Part shown: positions 16,772 to 27,700 of the stretch, in pieces | Layout: every line of letters begins with the position of its first letter | How positions within the stretch are numbered: the stretch's first letter is position 1 | NCBI GenBank assembly: GCA_023954155.1 | Contig: JAMLIO010000001.1 | Span: 62,001 to 126,000, forward strand | From: Pseudobdellovibrionaceae bacterium | GTDB taxonomy: Bacteria; Bdellovibrionota; Bdellovibrionia; Bdellovibrionales; UBA1609 | Length of the DNA stretch: 64,000 nucleotides | Direction: 5' to 3' | Position numbers and translations under genes: made by a program | Notes under the pieces: model-generated | The model's input: the letters and a program-made list of their open reading frames with translations, nothing else | Database searches by the model: none | Told to the model about the DNA's origin: nothing

Positions 16772-18973
16772 TTGAAATTGCTAACGGCTTTAAAAAATAA
16801 ACTTTCGTTTTTAATTTTAGGCGTAGTGCTGCTTGCCATATCCGCTGCCTTTTCTGTCACTCTGCTGCACCGCCTGAATCACACCATGCAACTTCGACAG
16901 CAGGCCATTCGAGTACAAAGCAAAATCACCGCTCTAGATCAACGGGTCAAAGAGTGGCTGCTTTTAAGTCTTGCTTACAATGATTCTCCCAGCACTGAGC
17001 TTTTCATTAAAAAAGAAATGGTAGAAAGCTCTACTTATGAATTGTTTGATGATTTAAAAGAACGTCTGGCCAATGATCAAAATTCTTATGAACGACTTTT
17101 GAACCTTGAGCTAGAGTGGAAAAAGATCAACACCGTTTTACCTAGTCATAATGTCTTAGATTATTTTTCTTTTGAAACCAAACAATTAGAAAAGGCTCAG
17201 TTGGATGCCATTGGCATTCATGGTCCACTGATTGATAGTAACTTTAAGTTGATCTATGTCATGAGTACGATCTTGCTGATATTATCAACCTTTGTCATTG
17301 GTACAGCTTTGATCTTATTCCGTCGAGAGCAACGACTGAACAACCAACTTATTGACGAGCTTCGGGTCTCCAAAGACGAAGCTCAAGCCTCTTCAAGATT
17401 AAAGTCTCAAATCTTGGCCACTGTCAGCCATGAGATCAGAACTCCTCTTAATGGTATTATTGGGATGTGTGACATTCTTTCCCATCGCAGTGATCTTGAC
17501 CCTAGAGTCAGAAAAAAAATTCAAGTGATCATGGCTTCAGGACAGACCCTTACACACATTATCAATGACATCCTCAATTTTTCTAAAGCCGAAGCAGGTA
17601 AAATCGTCACCAACAAGGCCAACTTTAACCTTTTTAGATTATGCCAAAATATTATTGAATCTTTACACTTTCAAGCAGGACAAAAAGGTGTGGCTTTGCA
17701 ATTAGATTATGAAGACTCACTGACTCATCATTTTGAAGGTGATAAAGAACTGCTCTCTCAAATTCTTTATAATCTTATTGGTAATGCCGTTAAGTTTACA
17801 AGCGAAGGGCATGTGCGCCTCCAGATTTCAAAAGCAGGAAAAAATAAAATTGATATTGTGGTTGAAGATACAGGGATTGGAATTGAAAAAGAAAGTCTCT
17901 CTAAGATCTTTGAACCTTTCTATCAGGCCAGAAATATCAATGCCAAACAAGGTACAGGATTAGGACTTGCCATTTGTAAACGTCTGATTGAAATGCTAAA
18001 TGGCCGAGTCAGTGTCACTAGCACCTTGGGTGTCGGGACCAAATTTCATGTTAAGCTCCCCTTAGTGGAGTCTGAAGTGTCTTTAGTTCAAGGAACTACA
18101 TCACCAAAGTCTGAAGGGAGTAAGAAACCGCCAAAATTTATTGGACTCAGAACACTCATTGCCGAAGACAATGCCACCAACCAATTGATCATCACCAAAA
18201 TGTTAGAACTCCTTAACATCGATTATAAAATTGCTGAGAATGGCCAAGCAGCTCTACGTCTTGTTGAAGCTGAGACCTTTGACTGTGTATTTATGGACTG
18301 TCAAATGCCTGTCATGGATGGTTACGAAGCCACAAAGCAGATTCGAACAAAGGGACTTAAAATCCCTATCTTCGCTATGACAGCAAATGCTGCTGAAGAA
18401 AACGTGGATCAATGTCTCGCAGTAGGAATGGATGGATTTATTTCTAAACCTATTTCGTTGAACGAAGTGATTCAAGTTTTAACAGATAATTTCAAGGATC
18501 ATGTCTTAGAAGAAACCGTTGATCCAGAAAAGGTGACACTGACCACGGACGCCTCCATGGAGGATTCTGTGATTCTCACCGCTCAAACCTCTGGACTCAA
18601 CTTAAATGGTGAGGGCTTAAGCTTTGAAAGCGACCAAAAGCAACACCTCTACTGTCAGGATAGCATCCAAGAGACCCTAGAAAAACTGACCCAAGAAACA
18701 AATGAATCTGTGGTGTTACAAATATTAGACTCCTTTAAGTCCGCATTAGGTAAACTGAGTTATGAGCTTCATAATGAGATTGAGGATTTATCCAATTTGC
18801 GTAAAGTTGCTCATAAATATAAGTCTTCAGCAAGTCTGATTGGGGCCGATACTTTAGCGCAGACTCTTAAAAGTATTGAGACCTCTAGGGATTTACAAGA
18901 GGCCAAGAAGCATGTGGAATTTATTAAAAAAATCTTACCTGAATTGACTCAATATCTGGATAAGAACTATTAA
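16772..18973 (+). CDS. Hybrid sensor histidine kinase (TM-HisKA-HATPase-REC-Hpt)
   Basis: Two membrane segments (about residues 10-32 and 167-188) flank a periplasmic region of about 130 residues. Then come HisKA with His220 in SHEIRTPLNG, the HATPase boxes NLIGNAVKF, DTGIGI and GTGLGLAIC, a receiver domain with Asp509 in DCQMPVMDG, and a C-terminal Hpt-like domain with His681 in VAHKYKSSASLIGA. It is a complete His-Asp-His phosphorelay sensor. I place the start at the TTG at 16772 because CGGAGC lies 5-6 nt upstream; the frame is open to a TTG at 16724 and there is no ATG before the first membrane segment. It is convergent with the L,D-transpeptidase gene, overlapping by 4 nt. Confidence 0.9.
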   Translation: MKLLTALKNKLSFLILGVVLLAISAAFSVTLLHRLNHTMQLRQQAIRVQSKITALDQRVKEWLLLSLAYNDSPSTELFIKKEMVESSTYELFDDLKERLANDQNSYERLLNLELEWKKINTVLPSHNVLDYFSFETKQLEKAQLDAIGIHGPLIDSNFKLIYVMSTILLILSTFVIGTALILFRREQRLNNQLIDELRVSKDEAQASSRLKSQILATVSHEIRTPLNGIIGMCDILSHRSDLDPRVRKKIQVIMASGQTLTHIINDILNFSKAEAGKIVTNKANFNLFRLCQNIIESLHFQAGQKGVALQLDYEDSLTHHFEGDKELLSQILYNLIGNAVKFTSEGHVRLQISKAGKNKIDIVVEDTGIGIEKESLSKIFEPFYQARNINAKQGTGLGLAICKRLIEMLNGRVSVTSTLGVGTKFHVKLPLVESEVSLVQGTTSPKSEGSKKPPKFIGLRTLIAEDNATNQLIITKMLELLNIDYKIAENGQAALRLVEAETFDCVFMDCQMPVMDGYEATKQIRTKGLKIPIFAMTANAAEENVDQCLAVGMDGFISKPISLNEVIQVLTDNFKDHVLEETVDPEKVTLTTDASMEDSVILTAQTSGLNLNGEGLSFESDQKQHLYCQDSIQETLEKLTQETNESVVLQILDSFKSALGKLSYELHNEIEDLSNLRKVAHKYKSSASLIGADTLAQTLKSIETSRDLQEAKKHVEFIKKILPELTQYLDKNY

Positions 18974-20487
18974 CCACCAAATATAAAATCAAATAGTGTC
19001 TTCTTTTTCTTTGGTGCAGGATCAACAGGAATTGGTCGCGGCGGAAAGTACTGCCCGTTCTGATAATTGCCATTTCGTTGATCATAGTAAGGATCAATGA
19101 CCACAGGTGGTTTTTCAACCACTTTAGGTTTTAATGGAATATGAGTTAAATTTGACGCCACATAGGTTTCTGGAAAATCTCTTCCTAGTCCCGCAATATA
19201 ATCAATTACGGGTTGAACGCTTTTGTTACGTCGTTGAATCAAAGTCAAACAATCACCATCAGACACAGTATGGTAAACCCCGTAGCGTCTCACCGCATAG
19301 GAAGTGCCATTTTCACAACGCACATTTCGTGTTTGCGGGTCTGCCTTACTGTAGGCCACGACATTATAGTTTGAGTTGACCTTAGGCATTGGGTTATCAA
19401 TCCACTTATACTGAGGCAAATTATAAACAGCCTTTGTGGATAAGGTGTTATGTGGACCTTCATTCAAAATAGCATCTAGCTGATATAAATCTTTATCTGC
19501 CATACGCATACATCCGTGGGACTCGAATCCACGCACCAATTTGTCTCTGGTGATTTGGTAATGAAATCCTACTTCTCTGTAACCACCTGCATTTTCTCCT
19601 AAATTTTTATCAATCACAGCAATAAAGGGACGACCTCTAAAATAGGCAGGAAAATTTCTGGCTCTCGTGTTATTGATGGCATGCCATTGACTGGCCTTTT
19701 TAATTTCTGCATTCTTAAAATCTTCATATTCCTCATATTTATTTGTGCTGTTGCGCATTCTACTAGGAACTAAAAAAGTCATGGAATGGACTTGCCCGTC
19801 CATTCCTGTCTGAGTGCGAATATCTAAAGCTCCGACCGTTAATGGAAAAACTTTAGTGATCAGATAATATGAGTCTTCTAAAATCATCTTACGATCAAGA
19901 ATAGACACATTCACACTAAATTTAGTTTCATTAAGATGGATGTCTTCATAAAATTTTTGTACTTGCACAACATCAAATATTGAACCCTTACCACCCGCAT
20001 TCTGATGCCAATCTACACGCACTTGCAAACGTCTAAAATAATACCCAATATTTTCATCATGAATAAACAACAATAGGTCAGCATCAAATACCTTATCTTC
20101 CCCTGTGACATCTACAACATTTTCATAATCCACACTTAGGATTGCATTTCTGCGTGTGTGCTCGTTCTTCTTGGTGGCGACAAAAACCTCTTGTCCTGAT
20201 TCATTAGTCTTATAATGCCCATCAGGCCCCACAGCCCCATCTCTATAAAATTTAATTCGGGTATTCATCTCAGGAATAATAAGGTCATCGGCTGTAGGTC
20301 CCACGAATAAACCTGGATGGGCCTCAAACATTTCCAGAATCTTACTAGAAGTCCCTCGAAAATGAACAGCACTCTTATCGTACTTAGCAATATCTCTGAC
20401 ATCGACATGCTTTAAATACTCAAAACGATTCGCATAGGTGACAGAAGCACTAAACAACACACTCAAAAGCACAAGCCATTTGGTCAT
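18970..20487 (-). CDS. Exported L,D-transpeptidase (YkuD family)
   Basis: The protein has about 505 residues with a signal peptide (MTKWLVLLSVLFSASVTYA). I start it at the ATG at 20487, which has AAGGGGA about 7 nt upstream; the frame is open to 20517. The YkuD active site is seen as FESHGCMRM, with His324 and catalytic Cys326, located in the C-terminal third. Such enzymes form 3-3 peptidoglycan cross-links or attach proteins to the wall. The N-terminal 300 residues match no domain I know. The last 50 residues are rich in Pro, Tyr and Lys. In predatory relatives, several such enzymes modify self or prey walls, but nothing here shows which. Confidence 0.85.
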   Translation of the reverse strand: MTKWLVLLSVLFSASVTYANRFEYLKHVDVRDIAKYDKSAVHFRGTSSKILEMFEAHPGLFVGPTADDLIIPEMNTRIKFYRDGAVGPDGHYKTNESGQEVFVATKKNEHTRRNAILSVDYENVVDVTGEDKVFDADLLLFIHDENIGYYFRRLQVRVDWHQNAGGKGSIFDVVQVQKFYEDIHLNETKFSVNVSILDRKMILEDSYYLITKVFPLTVGALDIRTQTGMDGQVHSMTFLVPSRMRNSTNKYEEYEDFKNAEIKKASQWHAINNTRARNFPAYFRGRPFIAVIDKNLGENAGGYREVGFHYQITRDKLVRGFESHGCMRMADKDLYQLDAILNEGPHNTLSTKAVYNLPQYKWIDNPMPKVNSNYNVVAYSKADPQTRNVRCENGTSYAVRRYGVYHTVSDGDCLTLIQRRNKSVQPVIDYIAGLGRDFPETYVASNLTHIPLKPKVVEKPPVVIDPYYDQRNGNYQNGQYFPPRPIPVDPAPKKKKTLFDFIFGG

Positions 20488-20730
20488 TATCATTCCCCTT
20501 ATTTCTGGAATATCCAATCCTAATAAAGCAAAGTTAGGACCAAAAAACTGAGCTAAATTAACGCCTTATCTGAAATATAGAAGACTTAGCAGCGCGCATG
20601 TCTCAACCTAAGGCTGTCGGGCCAACACCTGTACCAAACTTAGACATCCCCAATCTCTCTGAAGCGAGGTGGGTTTTTTACCAATCTTTTGGGGGAAGGG
20701 GTGGTTTTTGCAAATCTTTGGAGGAGGTTT
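20488..20730. other. Upstream region of the L,D-transpeptidase gene
   Basis: This is non-coding. It contains the presumptive promoter of the L,D-transpeptidase gene and a G/T-rich tract on the plus strand (about 20670-20730) that runs into the left arm of palindrome A. The short plus-strand reading frame across this tract lacks coding character. I see no further motif. Confidence 0.4.
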
Positions 20731-20881
20731 GGGCTTGGTTTTGGGCTGGAATATTTCTGTATATATACTCAAAATGCTCAGACAGTGACGTTTGGCACAG
20801 TTTTGCGTTCGCAAAACAGCGCCAAGCCGAACTCGCATTTCGACCATATATACAGAAATATTCCAGCCCAAGACCAAGTCC
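20731..20881. repeat. Palindromic element copy A (shared core, locus-specific arms)
   Basis: The inverted arms 20731-20766 and 20846-20881 pair over 36 bp, with only two mismatches, both G-T. The 79 bp core (20767-20845) begins ACTCAAAATGCTCAG, ends CTCGCATTTCGACC and has an inner hairpin TTTTGC-GTTC-GCAAAA. Outside the variable inner hairpin, the core is identical to copy B. The arms share nothing with those of copies B and C. The right arm ends 27 bp from the stop of the endonuclease-like gene at 20908. Confidence 0.85.
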
Positions 20882-20907
20882 GTTCCAGAGAAAGACGGCT
20901 GTTACTA

Positions 20908-21969
20908 CTATTGGATGATGATATAAATGGGTAGGTGGCCTGAGCCAGCTAGAGGCAAAACTCTTCCATATACGGCGTTCATATTTTGGGCAAAGGCGTG
21001 GTCTATGGCTGAGGATTGGAACATGCTTGAGCTGACGAAGGTGTCTGATGTGTCTGCAATAAGACTTACATAATTAGCATTAAACATCTTATAAACATAG
21101 CCATCTACTTTATAGAAGTTTTTAGGACTGTTGAGATCGCCGATGATAAGTAATGAATCGCTTTCTGCGGTGTAGGTCATGTTTTTTTCTATAACTTGTT
21201 TACCCTGTTGAGCATTAGGGTTTTGAGTGCCGCTATCTATTTCAAAGAAGGTGGAAAACATTCCGTTTTCTGAAAAAAAGTTTCGCCAAGGGTTATAAAG
21301 ATGAAGAGGGTTTAAATAAAACTCACGAAATTTATTTTTTACTTTTAATAACAGATAGCTTCTATTCTTCTTGTCGTTTGTTTTATTTTTTTCATCTGCG
21401 TACAAAACTTCTTGTATGACGGTTGATAAAGAGTAATCGCTTAAAACCACAATCCCATTACGTTCATTGGTTTTACCACTTGAAGTTTTAAACTCTGGAA
21501 TATTTCTTACCAAATGATGGTTGTATTTGTACTTTCCAAAAATAGTTTTAGCAAATTCAGGGCTCAAATAATAAGGACAGTACTCACCTAAAATTAAGAG
21601 GTTAGGACGCATATCAGAATTGATTATATCCAAAATATTTTTCTCTAAATTGGATTTATAAGATTTTTGACCTCTGATCTTTGTAGCACTGGTTGCACAA
21701 TCTATATTCCACCACATCACACGCACGGCCTCTGGATCTACAGTGGCAGGCGGTAAATCCCTTGCGGTTAAGGCATAGGAGAGGTCCAGTCGATCAAATT
21801 GTTCTTTAACTCGAATTTCATCGGCGGACAGAGTCTCCTCTGTTCCAAAGATAAAGGCGCTCTGTACAAGCTCGCCATCTTCAGACTGAGACTGTGCAAA
21901 GGCCTGCCCACTTGGTGACAGACCCAACATAAGAAAAACACTATAAAATAAGATAGCTAAATAATTCAT
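20908..21969 (-). CDS. Exported endonuclease/exonuclease/phosphatase-like protein
   Basis: The protein has 353 residues with a signal peptide (about residues 1-25). The mature part follows the EEP fold order: VMWWNIDCA near the start, ILGEYCPYY (with the metal-binding Glu), LNPLHLYNP, LLIIGDLNSP (Asp-x-Asn) and the C-terminal GSGHLPIYI (His). Relatives hydrolyse DNA, phosphoinositides or other phosphodiesters. Being exported, it would act in the periplasm or outside, for instance on nucleic acid. It is the last gene of the exported-protein operon, starting 2 nt after the coiled-coil gene stop. Palindrome A follows it. Confidence 0.75.
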   Translation of the reverse strand: MNYLAILFYSVFLMLGLSPSGQAFAQSQSEDGELVQSAFIFGTEETLSADEIRVKEQFDRLDLSYALTARDLPPATVDPEAVRVMWWNIDCATSATKIRGQKSYKSNLEKNILDIINSDMRPNLLILGEYCPYYLSPEFAKTIFGKYKYNHHLVRNIPEFKTSSGKTNERNGIVVLSDYSLSTVIQEVLYADEKNKTNDKKNRSYLLLKVKNKFREFYLNPLHLYNPWRNFFSENGMFSTFFEIDSGTQNPNAQQGKQVIEKNMTYTAESDSLLIIGDLNSPKNFYKVDGYVYKMFNANYVSLIADTSDTFVSSSMFQSSAIDHAFAQNMNAVYGRVLPLAGSGHLPIYIIIQ

Positions 21970-21971
21970 AA

Positions 21972-24728
21972 TTATCTTAAAACCATGTTCTTAATCGTTT
22001 GGCAAGGTGACACAAATCCTAGAGTTTCTTTAATCACCCCACCTATATCCACAATGCGCTGATTGATTTGCGACATATTCTCATAGAGATGTCCCTGCTC
22101 TGTACAATAAGTCTCTAGACCCGAGGAGAGACCCGTTAGCTTCGCTTTTAAGGCTTCAGTCTCTGACTGCAACACGCCCAGTTCTCTTGTAAATCTTTCA
22201 ACCTCTAAAATTTTTGCGGCTTTTTCTGATTCAAAATCCTCTTTTTTCTCTTCTAATACCTTCAGATCTTCTAATAGCTTTAAGTACGTAGCATTTAAAT
22301 TTTCTTGTTCTTGTAATAACTCCTCTAATTTAGAATTTTGCAAAAACATGTCTTTTTGATCCCTTAGCGCTGTAAGTTTACTTTCGCTTTCTTGCTTAAC
22401 GCCTGAGACATCTTGAATACCAGAAGACACCACTAACATCAGTCCTTCGATATCAGATTGGTACTCACTAAGTTTTTGATTTTTTTCTTGTTCTTTTTTA
22501 AGCAAATAGCTGCCAAATTGGTTTTGACATCCCGTAATGTCATAAAGATCTCTGAGACAGGAATCTAAATCCGATAGGCCGTCTGATGATCCAAAAATCT
22601 GTAGAAATTTATCAGAAAAACCATCTATAGCAGCGTTATATAAAACTTCATTTTTTAAATACGCATCTTGTTGTTTTTGCAACTGTGCTTCAAGCTTCTT
22701 TAACTCTGTCGCCTGGGTTGCGATATCTCGATCCATAGTACTTAATTCTGCTTGCAGTGTCTTTACAAAGTCTTCATAAGTCTTTGCCGTAATTTGATCT
22801 ACTTTCAAGTTTCTGACCTGATTGTATCTCCACCTGTAAGTCAAAATTTGATCCCAAATCTTGCCTAATTTCTTAAACTCTTCGGCTTTAAGCTCTTGAT
22901 TTAATCTCTCTGTCAGAGTTTGCACCTTATTTTTATCTGCTGCATTTCTCCAAGGATAAGAATAGTCCATTTGTGATCGGACAATAATATTGTCTATCCT
23001 AGATGAACTCATATTTTCAAAGAAGTAAGAGATTTCAGCATCTGAATCTAAATCTTGAGCCGTCAGACAGTAGTCATTCACATCTGCTCTAAAGATATTG
23101 GAACGACACATGATTTGAGGCAAAACTACAAGACCTTGGGATTCTATCTTGTCCAAGAGATTATCAAAATCACCATTTACAACTTTAAGTTGATTGATAA
23201 TAGATGATTTCTCGTCTTCTAAACTTCTTTCTTTTGCAACATTGGACTCAAGCACTTTATTGGTTTCTTTGAGTCTATTGATAGAAATTCCTACCTCATC
23301 TTCTTTTTTTCTTTTAATAACCTGTAACTGTTGTATTTTAAACTTAAGACTTGTGATGTCTTTTTGTGTTACCAACTGTTCTCTATAGGAGGACATGGCG
23401 CTTTGATACTGAGTCAAACTTGATTTTAATACAGGTTCTAGTTCTTTGAGTTTCTCTAAAGACATTTCTAAAAACAAAATATCCATTTCTAAATTAGAAA
23501 CTTTACCCATCTGTTCTTGTATAGCTTCAATACTTAATGGCGGACCTGCGTACTGCATCTCTTGCACACGCTTAAGGTCGCTCTCTTTAATTTTAGCACC
23601 AACATAAGTATAGGCTTCATACAGCCTCTGTAAAGATAAGGCAGATGAGCTGATCTTTTCCTCTAGATCAGTAATATTTTTATCTAAAACTTCAAGCTCT
23701 GAAACCAACACAGCATTGGATTCTCTAAGGTCATTTAATGAACCTTCAGATTGTTTTATCCTGCCATCTTTAAGCTCATGGATTTGACTTTCTAGTTCAT
23801 AAAGAGTCTCTTGTAGTCTGATTGCCTCTTCTTTGGTGGATTGAATTAAGCCTTCTCTGTCTGAAAACTTAAGCTCATTCATTCTGGCTTGTTTACTTTC
23901 TATAGAGGTCACCGTGTCTTTTATGACATTTAATGTGTCTGTCACTGTAGACTGAGCTTCTGCTTCAGTGATCTTTTCTAAAATCTGACTTTTTTCTTGT
24001 AATAAGGGATATAATTTTGCGTAAAAATCATAAGACTTCGCTATGTCAGTTTGATACTCTTCTTTAAGTACATAATTTGTTTCTTGTAAATTTGATGCTA
24101 TTGAATAATCCAGTAGGCCATAAGCTGTAGACCAAGATTCTGAGAGACCTTTTTTTCTTGTTGTATGCTCATTTAAATACTCAGAAGACCTGTCCTTATA
24201 GCATTCTATAGCCATACTTCTAAAGGTTTGATCACTACCTGATAATGGTATGAGAACCTGAACAGGCTTGCCACTTTGATCTGTAAAATTTAATTCCATG
24301 TTATTTTGTGATAAAAACATGGCCATAAAAATTCTCGAATTTAAAAATCCATAGGCAGGACTGTAATACACTTCTTCGCCATTTCTATAAAATGGAAAGT
24401 CCCTTTGCGAAGAGTTTAATTCTTTTGTGAACGTCTGATCGAAAAGTGCCTGATTATTTTTATTGGTCAATTTTGCGGACTTCCAACTTATGCTGACATT
24501 ATTAGGTTTAAAATCACCAGAAAAACTGATGTTCATAATGGGAAGGCTCACAGGAGGGTTACTGTACGCCATCTGAAACAGCCCCATGACTGGTGTGCTT
24601 GGACCTTGAAATTCAAAAGTGGTTGATAGAAAACAATAGTCCTTATCTAAAACAAATTCAGCTTTAGCTTGCACTACGAAACACAAAGAAAACATGAATA
24701 GTAAAAAATGTTTTATTGAGGAACACAT
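21972..24728 (-). CDS. Large exported coiled-coil protein
   Basis: The protein has 918 residues with a signal peptide (ending VVQAKAE). Residues 25-170 form a beta-rich N-terminal domain. The next several hundred residues are dominated by Glu/Lys/Leu/Gln heptad-like coiled coils, interrupted by a cysteine-containing globular segment (MCRSNIFRADVNDYCLTA, about residue 540). More coiled coil follows, and the protein ends in a short Cys-containing tail. I recognise no family. It overlaps the start of the preceding penicillin-binding protein gene's 3' end by 16 nt and abuts the endonuclease gene, so expression is coupled. A structural or scaffold role in the periplasm is plausible but unproven. 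Confidence 0.65.
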   Translation of the reverse strand: MCSSIKHFLLFMFSLCFVVQAKAEFVLDKDYCFLSTTFEFQGPSTPVMGLFQMAYSNPPVSLPIMNISFSGDFKPNNVSISWKSAKLTNKNNQALFDQTFTKELNSSQRDFPFYRNGEEVYYSPAYGFLNSRIFMAMFLSQNNMELNFTDQSGKPVQVLIPLSGSDQTFRSMAIECYKDRSSEYLNEHTTRKKGLSESWSTAYGLLDYSIASNLQETNYVLKEEYQTDIAKSYDFYAKLYPLLQEKSQILEKITEAEAQSTVTDTLNVIKDTVTSIESKQARMNELKFSDREGLIQSTKEEAIRLQETLYELESQIHELKDGRIKQSEGSLNDLRESNAVLVSELEVLDKNITDLEEKISSSALSLQRLYEAYTYVGAKIKESDLKRVQEMQYAGPPLSIEAIQEQMGKVSNLEMDILFLEMSLEKLKELEPVLKSSLTQYQSAMSSYREQLVTQKDITSLKFKIQQLQVIKRKKEDEVGISINRLKETNKVLESNVAKERSLEDEKSSIINQLKVVNGDFDNLLDKIESQGLVVLPQIMCRSNIFRADVNDYCLTAQDLDSDAEISYFFENMSSSRIDNIIVRSQMDYSYPWRNAADKNKVQTLTERLNQELKAEEFKKLGKIWDQILTYRWRYNQVRNLKVDQITAKTYEDFVKTLQAELSTMDRDIATQATELKKLEAQLQKQQDAYLKNEVLYNAAIDGFSDKFLQIFGSSDGLSDLDSCLRDLYDITGCQNQFGSYLLKKEQEKNQKLSEYQSDIEGLMLVVSSGIQDVSGVKQESESKLTALRDQKDMFLQNSKLEELLQEQENLNATYLKLLEDLKVLEEKKEDFESEKAAKILEVERFTRELGVLQSETEALKAKLTGLSSGLETYCTEQGHLYENMSQINQRIVDIGGVIKETLGFVSPCQTIKNMVLR

Positions 24729-27700
24729 ACTAATTGTCCCTCCGAATTTTTTACCGCAAGTAAGGCTTGTTCACAGGCCACCCTGTCATTTTCTGTACCT
24801 TCGGTTTCAAACTTCATAAAGCTTTGATACAGCTCGCCCATATATGTAACGTCCAAATGGTAATCAAAATCATTGCCCGAATACAAAACACGGCGACATT
24901 CACACTGAGCTAAAGTTCTAGGTCGATAAGTAGAACAGCTATTTTGTGACGATGAACGATCAGAAAAAATAACATAGGCATCTTTAGCTTCGCCCGATGG
25001 GCAAGCCGTATTTCCATAAACAGTCCGACGTTCTATACCCGCAGGTACATCGTTTAAACTGACAATAGGTTCAATCGGTGGTAAATAAGTTTCACCCTTT
25101 TCGATAATGCCTCTGAAGATAGGCAGGGCCATACTGCCCCCTGTTGCCGAACCGCCAATAGGTCGAGGGTAATCGTAACCTACCCACACGCCCACTACAA
25201 AGTTTTTGCTAAAACCAATAAACCATGTATCTCTGGAATCATTACTTGTTCCTGTTTTTCCCCCAAAGCATGACTGTTTGCCACTTCCTAATAAGTCATT
25301 AAAACAAGTCGATTGATACTTTTTCTTATTCAAGTTTGAAATAAAACTTCTAAGTGATGAAGCCGTTCCAGAGTTAGCCGTCTCGATCAACATGGTTTGA
25401 ATTTGAAAAATAGAATTTGGCTTAAATGTGGGAACTTCAACGGTTTCAATATCACCACGATAAATCACATTCCCTTTGCTGTCTGATAGGTATTTAAAAT
25501 ACTGAGGTTTTACAATATGTTTACCATTTGAGAAAAACGAAAATGAACTGACCAGTTTAGCCACTGATAGTTCTTGCGCTCCTAAAATGATAGTAGGGCT
25601 ATCAATGGGGCTTTCATATAAGTCTACTAATTTTAAAAAATCACGCAGTTCATTTAAGTTTTGTTTCCAATCTGGTCCCCAAATAGGATGCTGGATCAAA
25701 CTGAGAGCTGCAATATTTTGAGATTGTGTTAAAGCCTTAGCAATAGATAGGTCTGCACCCACACCACCACTGTAGTTTTTAGGACGATAGTATTTATTCT
25801 TATCAATTTGAAATGTCACACTTCTGTTATTTAAAACATTTTGCGGATTAAAACCCTTATTAAGAGCATAAAAATAAACCCATGGTTTTAAAGTTGATCC
25901 TGCTTGTCGACGAGCAAATCTGGACCTATCAAAGCTTGAGGTACTAGGGTCGTATCCTCCAAAGTTGGCTAGCACTTCACCTGTTTGGCTGTTCATAATC
26001 AGCACTGCTGCCTGCAGCTTAGGAGTATCGAGTTCATAAATTATAGACTTTGGGTCTTTAGCCACAACCGTTGGTGCTGGTACCTCTGAATCTTCATCTT
26101 CAATATCTTGATTAGGCTCTTCAACAACAACAGGACCGTCTTTATCTTTCACCCAAAAGATTTGTCCATCTTCAAACTCTTTACTTCTTACTTTGCTATC
26201 AAAATGTTTCTTGTGGGAATCTGTAAGCTGGATTTGGAAGTCATCTTTATGTAACAGCCCACCCTTTTGTTGAATGTAGATGGCAGGTAACATGTCAGCT
26301 CTCGGCTTTGCCCATTCTAATCTATTTAGAGAATTTCTATACATAGATGGCTTTAAAGACTGCAATTCTTGCAAAAGGGATAAGATACTGTCTGCCACAG
26401 ATTCTGGTGTTTCATTAGATAAAAGCTTACTTTGATCGGCGAACTCTGAAATCCCCACGTGATTCACAATATCTAATTTGTCGTTTGTATTTCTGACCAA
26501 CAAAATATCACCAGGAATACTCCCTTGATTTTTAAGTAGAGCATTGATCTGTTTCTCTAATTTTTTTTCTGGATTAAAAAAATCATCAGTATGGTAATAA
26601 AAAAGCGAACTCTTGTCTGCCTTACCCAAATACATTGTGATCATATATTCAGATGAAGAAGATTTTTTCAAAAGCAGGTCCAATCTATTGAGACGTGTCG
26701 TCACAGTGGTGCCAAAATCCTCTTCTCTAAATCTGGCTGTTCGGCCTCGATCATCTCTGGCTGGGCCAATGGCATTGAGTTTATTTCTGACTTCATCCTG
26801 TTTATCCAAATTTTCTTTTACAACAGAATACACAATCTCTTGTAGGTTCTTATCTACTGTGGACTCCACCACAATCTCTTTGGCTTGGACATGCTTTTCA
26901 AAGTCATAACTGCCTAACCATTCTTTAGCATGGTCACGAATATAAATAGATGGATTATCTACAGCAATACTTGTGGGCAAATTCCACACAGGAAGTTCTG
27001 TTTTTACCGCTTGTTGAAATTCCTCTTCTGTAATAGCACCTAATGTTTTCATTCGTGTTAAAACATAATCATTTCTGCGTGGGTAAGTGTATTCCACATA
27101 GTTAGTAGGATTGGAATAACGTGAAGGGGCTTTTAGTAAAGTGGCAATGAACGCGGACTCTGCCACACTCAAGTCTTTGGCATCTTTTTTAAAATACGTG
27201 TATGCCGCCTGTCCTATACCTTGTATTCTTGGTCCAAAATCCATAAGATTAAAATACATTTCAAGAATATACTCTTTAGCCTTAAGGTCGCCATCCACAA
27301 GAGTATGAGCATCCTCATAAGGCCATGCCCAATACCACTCCCTCACCTTTCTAAGAATCGTCGAAGGTTGTCCGCTATTTAACATAGGATAATTCACAGA
27401 CTGGGGGCCATCTTTAAAATATAAATTTTTAAGAAGCTGCATCGTAATTGTCGACCCACCAGTAGCTTGGCTATCGGATAAAATTTGCTTTACGATCCTT
27501 GCAATAGCCTTGGTGTCTACACCTTTATGGGTGAAGAAATCGTCATCTTCCGTCACCAATAAGGCCAGAATCACACTCTTGGGAATTTGATGGTATGGCA
27601 CCCAAACTCTAGGAATGGCATCTATTGTACCAATTTGCATTCCATGACGATCTAATAGATCTACACTTCCAAAATATTTATAAGCACCTAGAGATTGAAT

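Noticed and set aside
20792-20808. Sigma-54-like TGGCAC..TTGC within the palindrome core
   Set aside because: The spacing between GG and GC is one base short of the -24/-12 rule in copies A and B, and the bases are part of the core's hairpin stem.
20598-20918. Plus-strand reading frame of 106 codons across palindrome A
   Set aside because: It reads through both arms and the core, is biased in composition (Trp/Phe/Gly-rich start), and an equally long frame exists on the other strand.
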